This document shows, one piece after another, positions 1 to 8,026 of a DNA stretch of 64,000 bases. Source of the stretch: Paraburkholderia sp. BCC1885 (lineage in GTDB: Bacteria; Pseudomonadota; Gammaproteobacteria; Burkholderiales; Burkholderiaceae). How positions within the stretch are numbered: the first letter of the stretch is position 1; every line of letters begins with the position of its first letter. Position numbers and translations under genes: made by a program. The stretch is from contig NZ_CAAJGM010000099.1 of NCBI RefSeq assembly GCF_900996235.1, positions 86,315 to 150,314 on the forward strand, read 5' to 3'. The notes below the pieces were generated by a model. It ran no database searches. It was not told the DNA's origin and saw only the letters and a program-made list of their open reading frames with translations.

Positions 1-115
1 TTCTCAACCCTGTCCTGTCGCAATACTTCATGCCTGCTCCAACCTTCAGTGATTCCCTGCCCGGGGGCTACCGTCTGCCGCACGCCACAGACGGCATCTG
101 CACCGGCCGGTGTTC

Positions 116-337
116 TCAACCAAAGCGATTGATCCAGTCTCCAGCCCATCGCCTGGCGTGCGCGACTGCGGCATCCGGCCCGTCAAAACGCTCCGGGTCG
201 GGAAACCTGCGGCTCGTAACAAACGAGCCATTCGCCCTGCTCGTCACCACGACCATCGCGCAAAACCGGCCATCGGGCATACACAACGGTTCACAGTTCA
301 ACCAGTACTTTCCATGCTCAAACACCTGCTTCGACAT
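116..337 (-). CDS. small conserved-looking hypothetical protein
   Basis: This 73-residue protein is not recognised. It has no signal peptide or membrane segment. The sequence is well mixed rather than Arg/Pro-rich, with aromatic and acidic residues (start MSKQVFEHGKYWLNCEP, end AGDWINRF), which supports real coding over the out-of-frame alternatives here. It contains two cysteines near residues 15-26. It lies downstream of and in the same direction as the long minus-strand run, 124 bases beyond the stop of the CxxC protein gene, so it may be the last gene of that run or a separate one. Function is unknown. Confidence 0.5.
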   Translation of the reverse strand: MSKQVFEHGKYWLNCEPLCMPDGRFCAMVVVTSRANGSFVTSRRFPDPERFDGPDAAVAHARRWAGDWINRFG

Positions 338-461
338 ATCACCTTTCCAACCAATACAATCACGAAGGCGCCATTATTGCCTGCGCAGAGCGACGCCCGC
401 ATGAACGCGGCAGCCGTTTTCCCTGCCAGCGTGAACCCGCCACCGTCCACCGCGGATTGAC

Positions 462-1295
462 TCAGAACCAGGCTGCACCGCGACCATCCATCAGCCGCCC
501 GTCACGCCCAGGTGACATCCCCATGAAACGATGAAATGCCTGCATGTCCGCGCGGCTCACCGATGCGACCGATGCGACCGGGTTATCGAGAAATGCTTCA
601 TCGCGCACCACGGTCTCCCACTGCAATACTTCGGCGCCGGTAGGAAACGGCGTCAGCTCAGGGTCACGGTAAATCAGCCTGAACAGCTGCGGGCGCGCTC
701 GGCCCTGCAGCCAGAGGTCGCCCTCATCGGACACACTGCTATCAAACCAGAACCGCACCCATGTCACTTCGCCCTCCGCGTCGTCCTCATCCCCTGCGGG
801 CTGCGGCACCTGCCGGATGAACCCCGCCATCACCAGCAGCACGTACGGAACATCCCGCTCGTCAAGCTCGGGGTACGACCACAGGTTCAGCACATCCGCG
901 TACTCAATCAGATGCACAAACCGCTGTATCGTCAGCGCGGGGACCGCCCTGCGCATCACCTGGAAATGCAGCGACCAGTGGCGCAAAAATATATCGCGAT
1001 GCGCAGCCAGGAGCCGCACGTCGCGCTGCTGGTGAACACCTATCCCGTCCGGCTGGTAAGAAGGCGTGGTGAGCGGACACCGCGTCGCGTCCTCGCGAAA
1101 CCTGTGCACCAACCTGTGCGGCTCGCCATCCTCCCCTGCCTGCTCGAGTGCACCATCGCAGACAGGACACCGCGAGCCAGCCTTGCCGGCCGGACTGCTG
1201 GCACCGTCGTCACTCATATATGCCGCCAGGCGCGCATTGACGCTGACGCATCGCTCGTCGAGCGGATGCAGCGTGGTATTCACCCCTGCTCCCAT
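462..1295 (-). CDS. CxxC-containing hypothetical protein, paralogue of the 3880-4653 gene
   Basis: This 277-residue protein has no signal peptide. It carries a possible zinc site, CPVC at 43-46 with a further Cys at 73 in RCPLTT. The central part (WSYPELDERDVPYVLLVMAGF) aligns residue for residue with the product of the gene at 3880-4653, and both contain FxF/WF and RLIYRDP/KIVYRDP blocks followed by TPFP. The two are therefore paralogues in one operon, separated by the secreted-protein and pstS genes. The family is not recognised. An alternative GTG start at codon 5 has a better upstream GGGAG ribosome site and would remove four residues. The product is probably cytoplasmic, and its role in the export locus is unknown. 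Confidence 0.72.
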   Translation of the reverse strand: MGAGVNTTLHPLDERCVSVNARLAAYMSDDGASSPAGKAGSRCPVCDGALEQAGEDGEPHRLVHRFREDATRCPLTTPSYQPDGIGVHQQRDVRLLAAHRDIFLRHWSLHFQVMRRAVPALTIQRFVHLIEYADVLNLWSYPELDERDVPYVLLVMAGFIRQVPQPAGDEDDAEGEVTWVRFWFDSSVSDEGDLWLQGRARPQLFRLIYRDPELTPFPTGAEVLQWETVVRDEAFLDNPVASVASVSRADMQAFHRFMGMSPGRDGRLMDGRGAAWF

Positions 1296-1529
1296 TCATT
1301 GACTTCATCCACCGCCGTGCCACACCGTCGCACGGATCATGACGCTGGGCCCCCACAACCGGTCCCCTCGCCACCCACGTGCCTAAACATCGCCTTGTAC
1401 CGCGCCCGGGATACACCCGGATCGCGGTTTCCCCCGGCGTAGCAAGACTCCGATGAGATCGAACGCGGCGGGCTCCAGCTCCGCAAGGACCGATACGCCG
1501 CCAGCGGTGCGCCAAACGCCATGCCTGGA

Positions 1530-1811
1530 TCAGATGCCACTGTCCCTTTCCAGAGCCTTCATCACCTGAGGCGACAGCTCATAGACGGGATACATCTGGG
1601 CGCCTGGAGACCATTCGCGCTGGTACCGCCACACTCCATCGCCCAGCACATAGCCCCACGCATACCGAACGCGCGCATTGTTTGTCTGTATCTGCGCCTG
1701 ACATTGCCGCCAGGCACCCTCAGTTACCGCGTTTTGATACCCATCGCCGCGCCTTGTGAGATCGAAATTCTCACCCCTCGCGTACATCTCAAACTCAGTC
1801 CGGTTCTGCAT
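1530..1811 (-). CDS. small hypothetical protein
   Basis: This 93-residue protein is not recognised. The reading frame is open further upstream, but the start chosen here (MQNRTEFEMYARGENFD) is preceded by a clear GAGGTGG ribosome site, while the upstream part is Arg-rich and looks non-coding. It has no signal peptide or membrane helix. It is rich in Tyr, Trp, Gln and Arg, with one Cys. It lies between pstS and a CxxC protein gene on the same strand, in line with membership of the long operon. Nothing in the sequence suggests a reaction or partner. Confidence 0.6.
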   Translation of the reverse strand: MQNRTEFEMYARGENFDLTRRGDGYQNAVTEGAWRQCQAQIQTNNARVRYAWGYVLGDGVWRYQREWSPGAQMYPVYELSPQVMKALERDSGI

Positions 1812-1974
1812 CGTTCCACCTCTCAAACGTGTCACGAAACACGGGTTGCCCTCGGGCCCAGTCCAAGGCACCCCGGCGTCACGCCACCTGGCGGCCACCT
1901 CACGGTCACGGCACACATGCGTGCTGCAATGCCCTCGCGTGCGGCCCGCCTGGATCAATCCTCGTGGCCTGCGT

Positions 1975-3009
1975 TCATGGCAGCACCGCCTTGCCCGACG
2001 CATCCCTGACCTTCGTCTTCCATTGCGCGCGGATCGTGCTGAGAACCGAAGCCGGCAGGGAAACGTAGTCGAGATCATCGGCCGCCTGCTCGCCATTGCG
2101 GAATGCCCAGTCGAAGAATTTCAGGGTCGCGGCTCCCTTCTCCGCACTGTCCTGCGTCGTGTGCAGCAACACAAAAGTGCCGCCCACCACCGGCCACGCA
2201 TTGCGGCCCGGCTCATCGGTCAGGATCTGGTAAAACGTCTTCTGCCACTGCGCGCTGGCAGCGGCCGCCTTGAACGTGTCGGTACCCGGCTCGACCGTTG
2301 CGCCCGCCGCATTCTTCAGCCCAACATACGTCATGTGATTCTGCTTCGCATACGCCCACTCCACGTAGCCGATCGCACCTGGCAGGCGCTGGATAAATGC
2401 GGCGACGCCGTCATTGCCCTTGCCACCCGTACCGGTCGGCCAACTGACCGTTGCGCCTTCACCCACCTTCGCCCTCCACTGCGGGTTCACCTTCGACAGA
2501 TAGTTCGTCCAGATGAAACTCGTCCCCGAACCGTCGGCACGACGCACCACGGCAATGTCGGTATCCGGAAGCTTCAGCTTCGGGTTCAGCGCGACGATTG
2601 CCGGATCGTTCCACTTCGTGAGCTGGCCGAGATAGATGTCGCCCAGCACGGAGCCCGACAGAACCAGCTGGCCCGGCTGGATGCCCGGCAGGTTCACCGC
2701 GGCCACCACACCACCCACCACCGTCGGGAACTGGAACAGACCGTCCTTCGCCAGTTCCTCGTCGGTCAACGGCACGTCCGAACCGGCAAAGTCGACCGTC
2801 TTCGCGATGATCTGCTTGATACCCCCCGACGAACCGATGCCCTGATAGTTGACGTGTCCGCCCCCGGACTTCTGGTATGCGTCGGCCCATTTCTCATAGA
2901 TCGGCGCGGCGAAGGTGCTACCTGCGCCCGTGATATCTGCGGCATGTGCCGACAGCGTCACGATGGTTCCGATTGCTGCCGCGATCAAGGCTCTGTTCAT
3001 GGTCATCAT
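1975..3009 (-). CDS. pstS: periplasmic phosphate-binding protein PstS (orphan)
   Basis: This is a 344-residue substrate-binding protein of the PstS family, which normally delivers phosphate to the PstCAB ABC transporter. It has a signal peptide ending AHA, then ITGAGSTFAAPIYEKW at the mature N-terminus, the phosphate-contacting GIGSSGGIKQI and DFAGSDVPL blocks, RADGSGTSF, and PGAIGYVEWAYA. All are characteristic of PstS. The start MMTMNRALIA follows a GGGGAAGA ribosome site; a downstream ATG at 3000 is also possible. No pstC, pstA, pstB or phoU follows, and the neighbours are uncharacterised genes of the TpsB/TonB operon. It may therefore serve as a separate phosphate-binding or surface protein rather than a transporter component. 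Confidence 0.93.
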   Translation of the reverse strand: MMTMNRALIAAAIGTIVTLSAHAADITGAGSTFAAPIYEKWADAYQKSGGGHVNYQGIGSSGGIKQIIAKTVDFAGSDVPLTDEELAKDGLFQFPTVVGGVVAAVNLPGIQPGQLVLSGSVLGDIYLGQLTKWNDPAIVALNPKLKLPDTDIAVVRRADGSGTSFIWTNYLSKVNPQWRAKVGEGATVSWPTGTGGKGNDGVAAFIQRLPGAIGYVEWAYAKQNHMTYVGLKNAAGATVEPGTDTFKAAAASAQWQKTFYQILTDEPGRNAWPVVGGTFVLLHTTQDSAEKGAATLKFFDWAFRNGEQAADDLDYVSLPASVLSTIRAQWKTKVRDASGKAVLP

Positions 3010-3101
3010 CAGTCTTCCCCGTTGGTTTCTATCGAAAAACGCACCCCGGACGCACCTCGCTACGCACGGCAAGCGGTCCCGGATAGCTCACGCGTTCGCA
3101 C

Positions 3102-3449
3102 TCACAGTTCGTCCCACAAAACCACATCGCGGTACCTGGCGAACGGGATGCCGCTGCGCGGGCGCACCGGCCCCATGACGTTTCCGGGAGGCCGGTGTAC
3201 TGCGCTCCACCGCGTGCACGCCTGCGCGTGAGCCGACCCGGCGACGAGATCGGCCACGCCGTCCTCGGCCGCCATCGGGATCTCGCACGGAGCGATTGCA
3301 TCCCTGTGCGTCAGCGAACCGGCGCACACACCATCGCACCCCGCATCGTTAGCCGGCGCGCCACCATATCCACCTACCCCGCGCTCGGCCACACGACCCA
3401 CGAGTACAATCTGCTGTCCCACGTCCGCGTCATCTCCCTTGCTGTTCAC
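3102..3449 (-). CDS. possible small hypothetical protein coupled to the upstream gene
   Basis: This possible 115-residue protein has a GTG start overlapping the stop of the preceding secreted-protein gene (GTGA). The third codon position is GC-rich as in the neighbours, and the C-terminus (IPFARYRDVVLWDEL) reads as protein. It has no recognisable domain or membrane segment and has several Cys. Two other frames across the same bases are also open but are Arg-rich. It could be spurious. It is listed because it fills the 430-base gap in an otherwise tightly packed operon and has the usual coupling geometry. Confidence 0.35.
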   Translation of the reverse strand: MNSKGDDADVGQQIVLVGRVAERGVGGYGGAPANDAGCDGVCAGSLTHRDAIAPCEIPMAAEDGVADLVAGSAHAQACTRWSAVHRPPGNVMGPVRPRSGIPFARYRDVVLWDEL

Positions 3450-3868
3450 CGCAACGGGACCGGCTGCACCGGCGCCGGTCGCTGCGGGAAAACCGACTTG
3501 CCCCAGTTCGAACCAAAGCGGATGCTCTCGGCCGAATAGTTAAACGTGCCAACGCGGTTCGACGGCGCCGTCGCCAACGCCTGCGCGGCATTGGGCGCCA
3601 CAGCACCGCCCGCGACCGCAGCCGGTGCCAGTTGCTGGTTCAGGCAGTCGTATGAGAGCGCCCGCTCGCCATCGACTTCCGCATCGACGCACACCTGCTT
3701 CGAGGGCGTCGCAGCCGTCACCGCCTTTGCCGCCTCAGGCGCAGACTGGGCCATGCTGGCGGCAGGCAGCATCAACACGAGCAGCCCGTACAGGACGCGT
3801 CTGCACCGCCGCCTCCACCTATTCGCCGCGGACCGCCGCCCGTCATTGCACTGCGCATCTGCATTCAT
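3446..3868 (-). CDS. small secreted or membrane-anchored hypothetical protein
   Basis: This 140-residue protein has an Arg-rich N-terminus followed by a hydrophobic stretch (VLYGLLVLMLPAASMAQS) that looks like a signal peptide or single N-terminal anchor. The exported part has two cysteines spaced to form a disulphide (VCVDAEVDGERALSYDC), a central Ala/Pro-rich linker, and a C-terminal FGSNWGKSVFPQRP segment. The start MNADAQ was chosen because GGAGG lies just upstream; a GTG five codons earlier is less likely. The gene begins inside the 3' end region of the CxxC protein gene, so the two are probably co-translated. It is probably periplasmic; family and role are unknown. Confidence 0.65.
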   Translation of the reverse strand: MNADAQCNDGRRSAANRWRRRCRRVLYGLLVLMLPAASMAQSAPEAAKAVTAATPSKQVCVDAEVDGERALSYDCLNQQLAPAAVAGGAVAPNAAQALATAPSNRVGTFNYSAESIRFGSNWGKSVFPQRPAPVQPVPLR

Positions 3869-3879
3869 TTGCCCTCCAT

Positions 3880-4653
3880 TCACTGCTTGCCGCGATCGCG
3901 CCGCCAGGCCTCGTGGCGCTCCATGAACAGCTCAAACTCCCGGATCTCCGGGCGGCTCACGCGAGGCGCACCGGCATCGGCGACACGCGACACCCGTTCG
4001 ACCAGCTGCCAGCGCAGGACGTCCGCACCAACTGGAAACGGGGTGCGCGACGGATCGCGATACACGATCTTGAAAAGCCGCGCCCTGGCCTTACGCCCGG
4101 TCTTCCACAAATCCTCCGCGCGACGCACGTTCCCCTCGAACCAGAAGCGCTCACGCGTCGTCTCGGCGCCCTTGCGATGCACGGTCATGAACCCGGCCAT
4201 CACGAGCAGCACGTAGGGAATATCGTGCTCATCAAGCTGCGGATATGACCAGAGATTCACGACATCCGCGTACGCGATCAGACGGGTAAAGCGTTCGATG
4301 TCCAGAAACGGTGCCTCCGCCTTCGCGATCCGGTAATGACGTTGCCAGTGCTCGAGAAAGCGAGTCCGGTGCTCCCGCTCCACCGGGTCCCGCGCATGCC
4401 CGACCGACATCCCGGCAAGCTCATAGTTCGACGTCGTGAGCGGACACCGCTCGGCGTCAGCACTGTTCTCATGCCTGAAATACTGATGTCCGTGACGATG
4501 CCCTTCCGGGACCAGCACCCCCTCGCACAGTGGACATATAAATCTCTGCAGCGGCTCCTCGTCGTCCGGTTTGCCCCGCGCCGCCGAGGCGTAAGCCTCG
4601 ATATAGCCCTCGTCGAGCGGGTGCGGCGGCTTCTCCTGTCTATCCCGCGTAAT
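3880..4653 (-). CDS. CxxC-containing hypothetical protein with probable ATT start
   Basis: This is a 257-residue paralogue of the 462-1295 product. The shared parts are HPLDE near the N-terminus, CPLC at 40-43 with a second Cys at 70 in RCPLTT, WSYPQLDEHDIPYVLLVMAGF in the middle, and IVYRDPSRTPFP. The conserved N-terminal part, including the CxxC, lies upstream of the first GTG (4518). A TGA at 4657-4659 closes the frame, and the only plausible initiator between is ATT at 4651-4653, placed 4 bases after a strong GAGGTG ribosome site. An AUU start is rare and usually marks autoregulation. The gene follows the parvulin gene by 12 bases. Function is unknown; it may bind zinc. Confidence 0.75.
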   Translation of the reverse strand: MTRDRQEKPPHPLDEGYIEAYASAARGKPDDEEPLQRFICPLCEGVLVPEGHRHGHQYFRHENSADAERCPLTTSNYELAGMSVGHARDPVEREHRTRFLEHWQRHYRIAKAEAPFLDIERFTRLIAYADVVNLWSYPQLDEHDIPYVLLVMAGFMTVHRKGAETTRERFWFEGNVRRAEDLWKTGRKARARLFKIVYRDPSRTPFPVGADVLRWQLVERVSRVADAGAPRVSRPEIREFELFMERHEAWRRDRGKQ

Positions 4654-4665
4654 AGTTCACCTCGC

Positions 4666-5556
4666 TCACTGCGCTGTGGACAGCGCTTTCCTCAGTGCGT
4701 CCTCGTTGATCGGTGCCGAACCCGCCAGCTTCTGCATGTACGCCTGGGCGTCCTGCTGCTGTTTCTGCTGCCGCAGTGCGGTGCGGATCTGTTCCTTTAC
4801 CTCGGCAAGCGGGCGCAGGCCCGGTGCATGCGAGTCCACCAGCCGGATCACGTGAAAGCCATCACGCGTTTCAATCGGGCCGGACACATCACCGGATTTC
4901 ATCTTGTCCACCGCCGTACGAACCTCCGGCAGCAGTCCGGATTCGGGCAGAAAGCCCATGTCGCCGCCATTCGCGGCACCGGGTTTGTCGTCGGACTTCG
5001 CGTGCGCCAGCGCCGCAAAGTCGGCGCCACCCGCATGTGCCTGCTTTGCGATATCCGCCGCCTGTTTTCGCGTGCGCTCGGCCGCCGCGGCATCGCCACC
5101 CGGCGGCAGCGCGATGTAGATCTGCGCCAGGTGCACCATGCGCGGCGCAGTAAACTGGCCAGGGTTGCTGTCATACGCGTCCTGGATCTGCTGGTCCGAC
5201 GGATAATCCGAGGGCACGGCCGCCACAGATGTCACATAGCTGCGTATGATCACCTCGCGCTGCGCCTGCTCGATCATGGCCTGCACCTGGGGCTGCTTGT
5301 CCCACCCCTTCGCCTTGGCCTCAGCAAGCGCGGCCTTCTCAGCCAGGTTCGCCCGGACCACCTGGTCCAGCCTCGACGGATCGGCTGCCAGCCGCTCGCG
5401 GTTCTCGGCGCTCAGCGGCTTGACCAGCTTTTCAATATCCGACTGCGTGACCGATACCTGTCCCGCACTCGCGATCACATCGCTCTGCGCCCAGGCTCCG
5501 CACGAAGCGCTTCCAATCAGCCCAGCCAGCAACATCACCCTCGTCACTTTTTTCAT
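4666..5556 (-). CDS. periplasmic parvulin-type peptidyl-prolyl isomerase
   Basis: This 296-residue protein has a signal peptide (MKKVTRVMLLAGLIGSASCGAWA), a SurA/PpiC-like N-terminal helical region, and a parvulin domain at about residues 130-255 containing HLAQIYIAL, a GGADFAALA block, NGGDMGFLPESGLLPE and the terminal FHVIRLVD strand. It would catalyse proline isomerisation and act as a chaperone for proteins crossing the periplasm. The start follows a GGGAGTG site; the codons upstream are not supported. It sits in the TpsB/TonB/porin operon, so outer-membrane barrels or the unfolded TpsA passenger are likely clients. A Lys/Gln-rich tail (LRQQKQQQDAQAYMQKL) follows the catalytic domain. Confidence 0.92.
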   Translation of the reverse strand: MKKVTRVMLLAGLIGSASCGAWAQSDVIASAGQVSVTQSDIEKLVKPLSAENRERLAADPSRLDQVVRANLAEKAALAEAKAKGWDKQPQVQAMIEQAQREVIIRSYVTSVAAVPSDYPSDQQIQDAYDSNPGQFTAPRMVHLAQIYIALPPGGDAAAAERTRKQAADIAKQAHAGGADFAALAHAKSDDKPGAANGGDMGFLPESGLLPEVRTAVDKMKSGDVSGPIETRDGFHVIRLVDSHAPGLRPLAEVKEQIRTALRQQKQQQDAQAYMQKLAGSAPINEDALRKALSTAQ

Positions 5557-5627
5557 CCTGCACACTCCCGCCAGTTCCAACGTTCATGTCGGGCAACCGG
5601 ACCATCGCCGTTGCCCCCCAGCATCCG

Positions 5628-6212
5628 TCACAGTTGCGCCCCTGCTGCCAGACGCACCACCACAGGCTGTTTCATCCCACGCGGCAGTGGCGCACCCACC
5701 GTCTGCGAAAGCAGAAGGCTGCGCAGGGACGCCACTGCTTCGTCGTCGCCGAATGGATCGAGCCCGATGCGCGTCACGCGCCCATCGTGATCCAGCCATA
5801 CCCTCACCTTCAGTACGGGCTCAGGTGGCGCCGTGCCATGGTCCGCATCCGCGCTGCTCGCGGGAAGCGGGTTCAACGACGGGTTCACCGACGCATCGGC
5901 CCAGCGCTGAAAAAACGTGTTGAAGCGCTGCGCTCGCGCATCGTCACTCGCAAGCGCAGTCTGGAAGCAAAGCGAAACCCGCTGCGCATAGACGACCCAG
6001 GCCTGCGGCGCCTGGTCGGCGGAAACTGGCTGCGCCTGCGCGCCCGACGTCCCCGACAACGCCATCCACGCAAGCAGAACCCGCCCTAGCCGGGTCCGGC
6101 CCAGCGGACTGCCGGAGCTCCGGTCATGCGTGACCTCATGTGTGACATCGCCTGGCGCCCCTCTCGCGCGCACGAGAGTCAGTCGACGCCATAGCGTGTT
6201 CAGTTTCTCCAC
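5628..6212 (-). CDS. TonB C-terminal-domain-like protein
   Basis: This 194-residue protein has a hydrophobic N-terminal segment (LGRVLLAWMALSGTSGAQA) after about 40 polar residues, which is either a signal peptide or an anchor. Its C-terminal half resembles the TonB carboxy domain: KVRVWLDHDGRVTRIGLDPFG, then a helix, then LPRGMKQPVVVRL. It matches the end of the TonB encoded at 9947-10669 (LWMEPSGRITRVTVAQSTG ... YPVLVRL). Unlike that protein it lacks a long Pro-rich spacer, so it is unlikely to span the periplasm. It could be an accessory energy transducer or a periplasmic binding module. It is the middle gene of a tight minus-strand run. Confidence 0.62.
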   Translation of the reverse strand: MEKLNTLWRRLTLVRARGAPGDVTHEVTHDRSSGSPLGRTRLGRVLLAWMALSGTSGAQAQPVSADQAPQAWVVYAQRVSLCFQTALASDDARAQRFNTFFQRWADASVNPSLNPLPASSADADHGTAPPEPVLKVRVWLDHDGRVTRIGLDPFGDDEAVASLRSLLLSQTVGAPLPRGMKQPVVVRLAAGAQL

Positions 6213-6230
6213 GACGCTCTCCTGTTCATA

Positions 6231-6689
6231 TCAACCCGGTGACCAGCCCGCGCCGACCAGACGCAATCCGATCCACACCGGTTCATGCCGCGCCCGATCT
6301 GGCAGGCCTGCCTCAACCGGGCGTGCCAGCAGTACCGCACGCAACGCATCGTCCGACACCGCGCGCAGCCCTGCGAATTCGACCCGATCGACACAGCCTG
6401 TCCAGTCCGTCCAGGCCTTCACGGTGAGCCGCGGCCGCATATCTTCCGCATCGCGCCCCCACACGCCACGCACCTCAAAAAATGCTTCGCACTGCCGCAC
6501 CAGCCGATCGCTACGATCGAACGCCGCCTGAAACTGACGCGTAAGCGTTTGCATGCGAACGATGCGCGGGTGCTGCCACGACGGCCGGGCAGGATCCGCC
6601 CGGCCGAGCTGCACATCCGCACCACGCGAACGCCGTCGGTGTTGCCCAATGAGCGGCACGATGGCAACGGGACCAGCACACGACATCAT
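6231..6689 (-). CDS. TonB-C-like small protein
   Basis: This 152-residue protein starts with ATG overlapping the stop of the YbjN-like gene (ATGATG), which indicates translational coupling. Its second half (LTVKAWTDWTGCVDRVEFAGL, then EPVWIGLRL) follows the same pattern as the TonB-C-like domain of the next gene, including the VxAWxDxxG turn and the final hydrophobic strand. No clear signal peptide is visible. The N-terminus is basic with a short hydrophobic stretch (AGPVAIVPLIG). The domain assignment is inferred from pattern similarity with its neighbours, not from a search. Together with the genes at 5628 and 9947 it makes three TonB-C-like products in one operon. Confidence 0.55.
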   Translation of the reverse strand: MMSCAGPVAIVPLIGQHRRRSRGADVQLGRADPARPSWQHPRIVRMQTLTRQFQAAFDRSDRLVRQCEAFFEVRGVWGRDAEDMRPRLTVKAWTDWTGCVDRVEFAGLRAVSDDALRAVLLARPVEAGLPDRARHEPVWIGLRLVGAGWSPG

Positions 6690-7240
6690 TGCAGCGTGGC
6701 GCCGTCGCCCTTGCCCGCCTCGTCGGCCGCTGCCTGCTGCGCCGATGCGGCCATCGCCGGACGGTTGCGCAGATGCAGCAGGAATTCCTGGATCAGACGA
6801 TCCCACAGCTCGATCAGCGAACTCAGATGACGCGGGCTGACACCGCCCGCGACGACCACGTCCATCTCGAGCACAAGGAACTGACCCTGCGCCGACAGCC
6901 GCGCAAACCGTTTCGTGCGGCCCCATGACGCGACCACTTCCGGCGGTAATTCGCCCTGCACCTGCATGACGCAACTGAGCGTGTAGTCGATGAACCGGTC
7001 CTCCGCGTTGGCGACCGGGTTGCCGAAGCGCACGGCGAAGCCGATGCCCTGACTCGCGCTCATCAGCTGCACCCGGCCGTTCTGTTCAGCCGGCGTGATC
7101 CGGTATCCGGCCGCCTTGAAGAGTTCCGCGACGTCGTCCACGCTCACCGATTCCACCATCGCCGGTTCAACGACCGGGAGTGACGCGACACCGGCCGCCT
7201 CGTCCGCGCCCTTCGTGGTTTCCGTCTGTTTTGCTGCCAT
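6686..7240 (-). CDS. YbjN-domain-like protein
   Basis: This 184-residue soluble protein has no signal peptide. Residues about 30-165 resemble the YbjN fold (related to type III secretion chaperones): SVDDVAELFKAAGYRI, a strand with GIGFAVRFGN, then YTLSCVMQVQGELPPEVV and FLVLEMDVVVAGGVSPRHL. A long terminal helix follows (LIELWDRLIQEFLLHL). YbjN proteins are linked to motility, adhesion and stress phenotypes, and the fold suggests protein binding. It lies between the coiled-coil protein gene and the TonB-C-like gene, whose start overlaps its stop. A cytoplasmic chaperone or regulator for the secretion locus is the most natural guess, but that is inference. Confidence 0.7.
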   Translation of the reverse strand: MAAKQTETTKGADEAAGVASLPVVEPAMVESVSVDDVAELFKAAGYRITPAEQNGRVQLMSASQGIGFAVRFGNPVANAEDRFIDYTLSCVMQVQGELPPEVVASWGRTKRFARLSAQGQFLVLEMDVVVAGGVSPRHLSSLIELWDRLIQEFLLHLRNRPAMAASAQQAAADEAGKGDGATLQ

Positions 7241-7336
7241 GTCCGTACCCTCTTCTCAGTTTGCAATTCGGATCCCGCTGGACCCATCAAGCCACGCGCT
7301 TTCACGTAGCCGTACACGCGGCCACTACACGCAGCG

Positions 7337-8026
7337 CTATTTCGTCGTCGCCGGCGCGGACGCTGCCGCAGCCGCCGAGGCTGGAACTACCCGTGCGTCG
7401 AACTTGCCGGCGTAAAGCTGATCGCCATAGTCCTGAGCGATCTGGTCGTACTTCACACGTGTGCGCTGCGCGAACGGCTCACGCGTCTTCAGAACCGTGC
7501 CCAGCCCGACATGCTCATAGGCGTCCAGCACGTCGTGGCCGACCTGATAGAGCTGTGCGTTCTTCGCCTCGCATGTCTGCAACTGCGTCTGCTGGGTCTT
7601 GAGCGACGTCTGCAACTGCGTACGCTCGGCATCGCGCGAACGCGACAGGGTGAGAAGATCCTCATAGGCCGACTTGTACTTCGCGAGCTGCTGGTCGTCC
7701 TGGGCATGACTCGCTTTCTCAGCAGCAAGCGAGCGCTCGGCTGCGACCTGTGCACTGGATTTGCCCTGCGCCGCGGCAAGATCGGCCTGTGCCTGTTTCA
7801 GATCGGCCTGCGCCTTGTCACGCTCCTGCTGCGCCTGGGTGACCTGGGCCTGCAACGGCCCCTGGTTGTCCTGGAGCTGATGCAACTGTTGCGCGGTATC
7901 GCGCAACTGCGAACGCAGACGATCCTCGATGCTCTGCGCAGAGGCCGTATCCGTGCCCATCAGGAGGCATCCGGCAAGGACGCCCGTGACGACAATGAAA
8001 TGACGCACATTCATGGCTGTCCCCAT
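7337..8026 (-). CDS. periplasmic coiled-coil protein
   Basis: This 229-residue protein has a signal peptide (MNVRHFIVVTGVLAGCLLMGTDTASAQS), followed by about 120 residues of heptad-rich Gln/Ala/Lys sequence (QAQQERDKAQADLKQAQADLAAAQ) that must form a long coiled coil. After it comes a short globular end with one Cys (QLQTCEAKNAQLYQVGHDVLDAYEHVG) and an Ala-rich tail. The ATG at 8026 overlaps the porin stop (ATGA). The ATG at 8014 has GGGGA at good spacing and is the likelier start, since it places the signal peptide at the N-terminus. The architecture resembles small periplasmic proteins found with TonB/ExbB loci. A structural or tethering role is inferred. Confidence 0.75.
   Translation of the reverse strand: MGTAMNVRHFIVVTGVLAGCLLMGTDTASAQSIEDRLRSQLRDTAQQLHQLQDNQGPLQAQVTQAQQERDKAQADLKQAQADLAAAQGKSSAQVAAERSLAAEKASHAQDDQQLAKYKSAYEDLLTLSRSRDAERTQLQTSLKTQQTQLQTCEAKNAQLYQVGHDVLDAYEHVGLGTVLKTREPFAQRTRVKYDQIAQDYGDQLYAGKFDARVVPASAAAAASAPATTK

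Noticed and set aside
1756..3231. 491-codon plus-strand open frame opposite pstS
   Set aside because: It is Arg-rich and lies antisense to a clear PstS; in GC-rich DNA such frames are common shadows.
4336..5790. 484-codon plus-strand open frame opposite the parvulin gene
   Set aside because: Composition is Arg/Leu/His-rich with no domain, and the opposite strand encodes a recognised isomerase.
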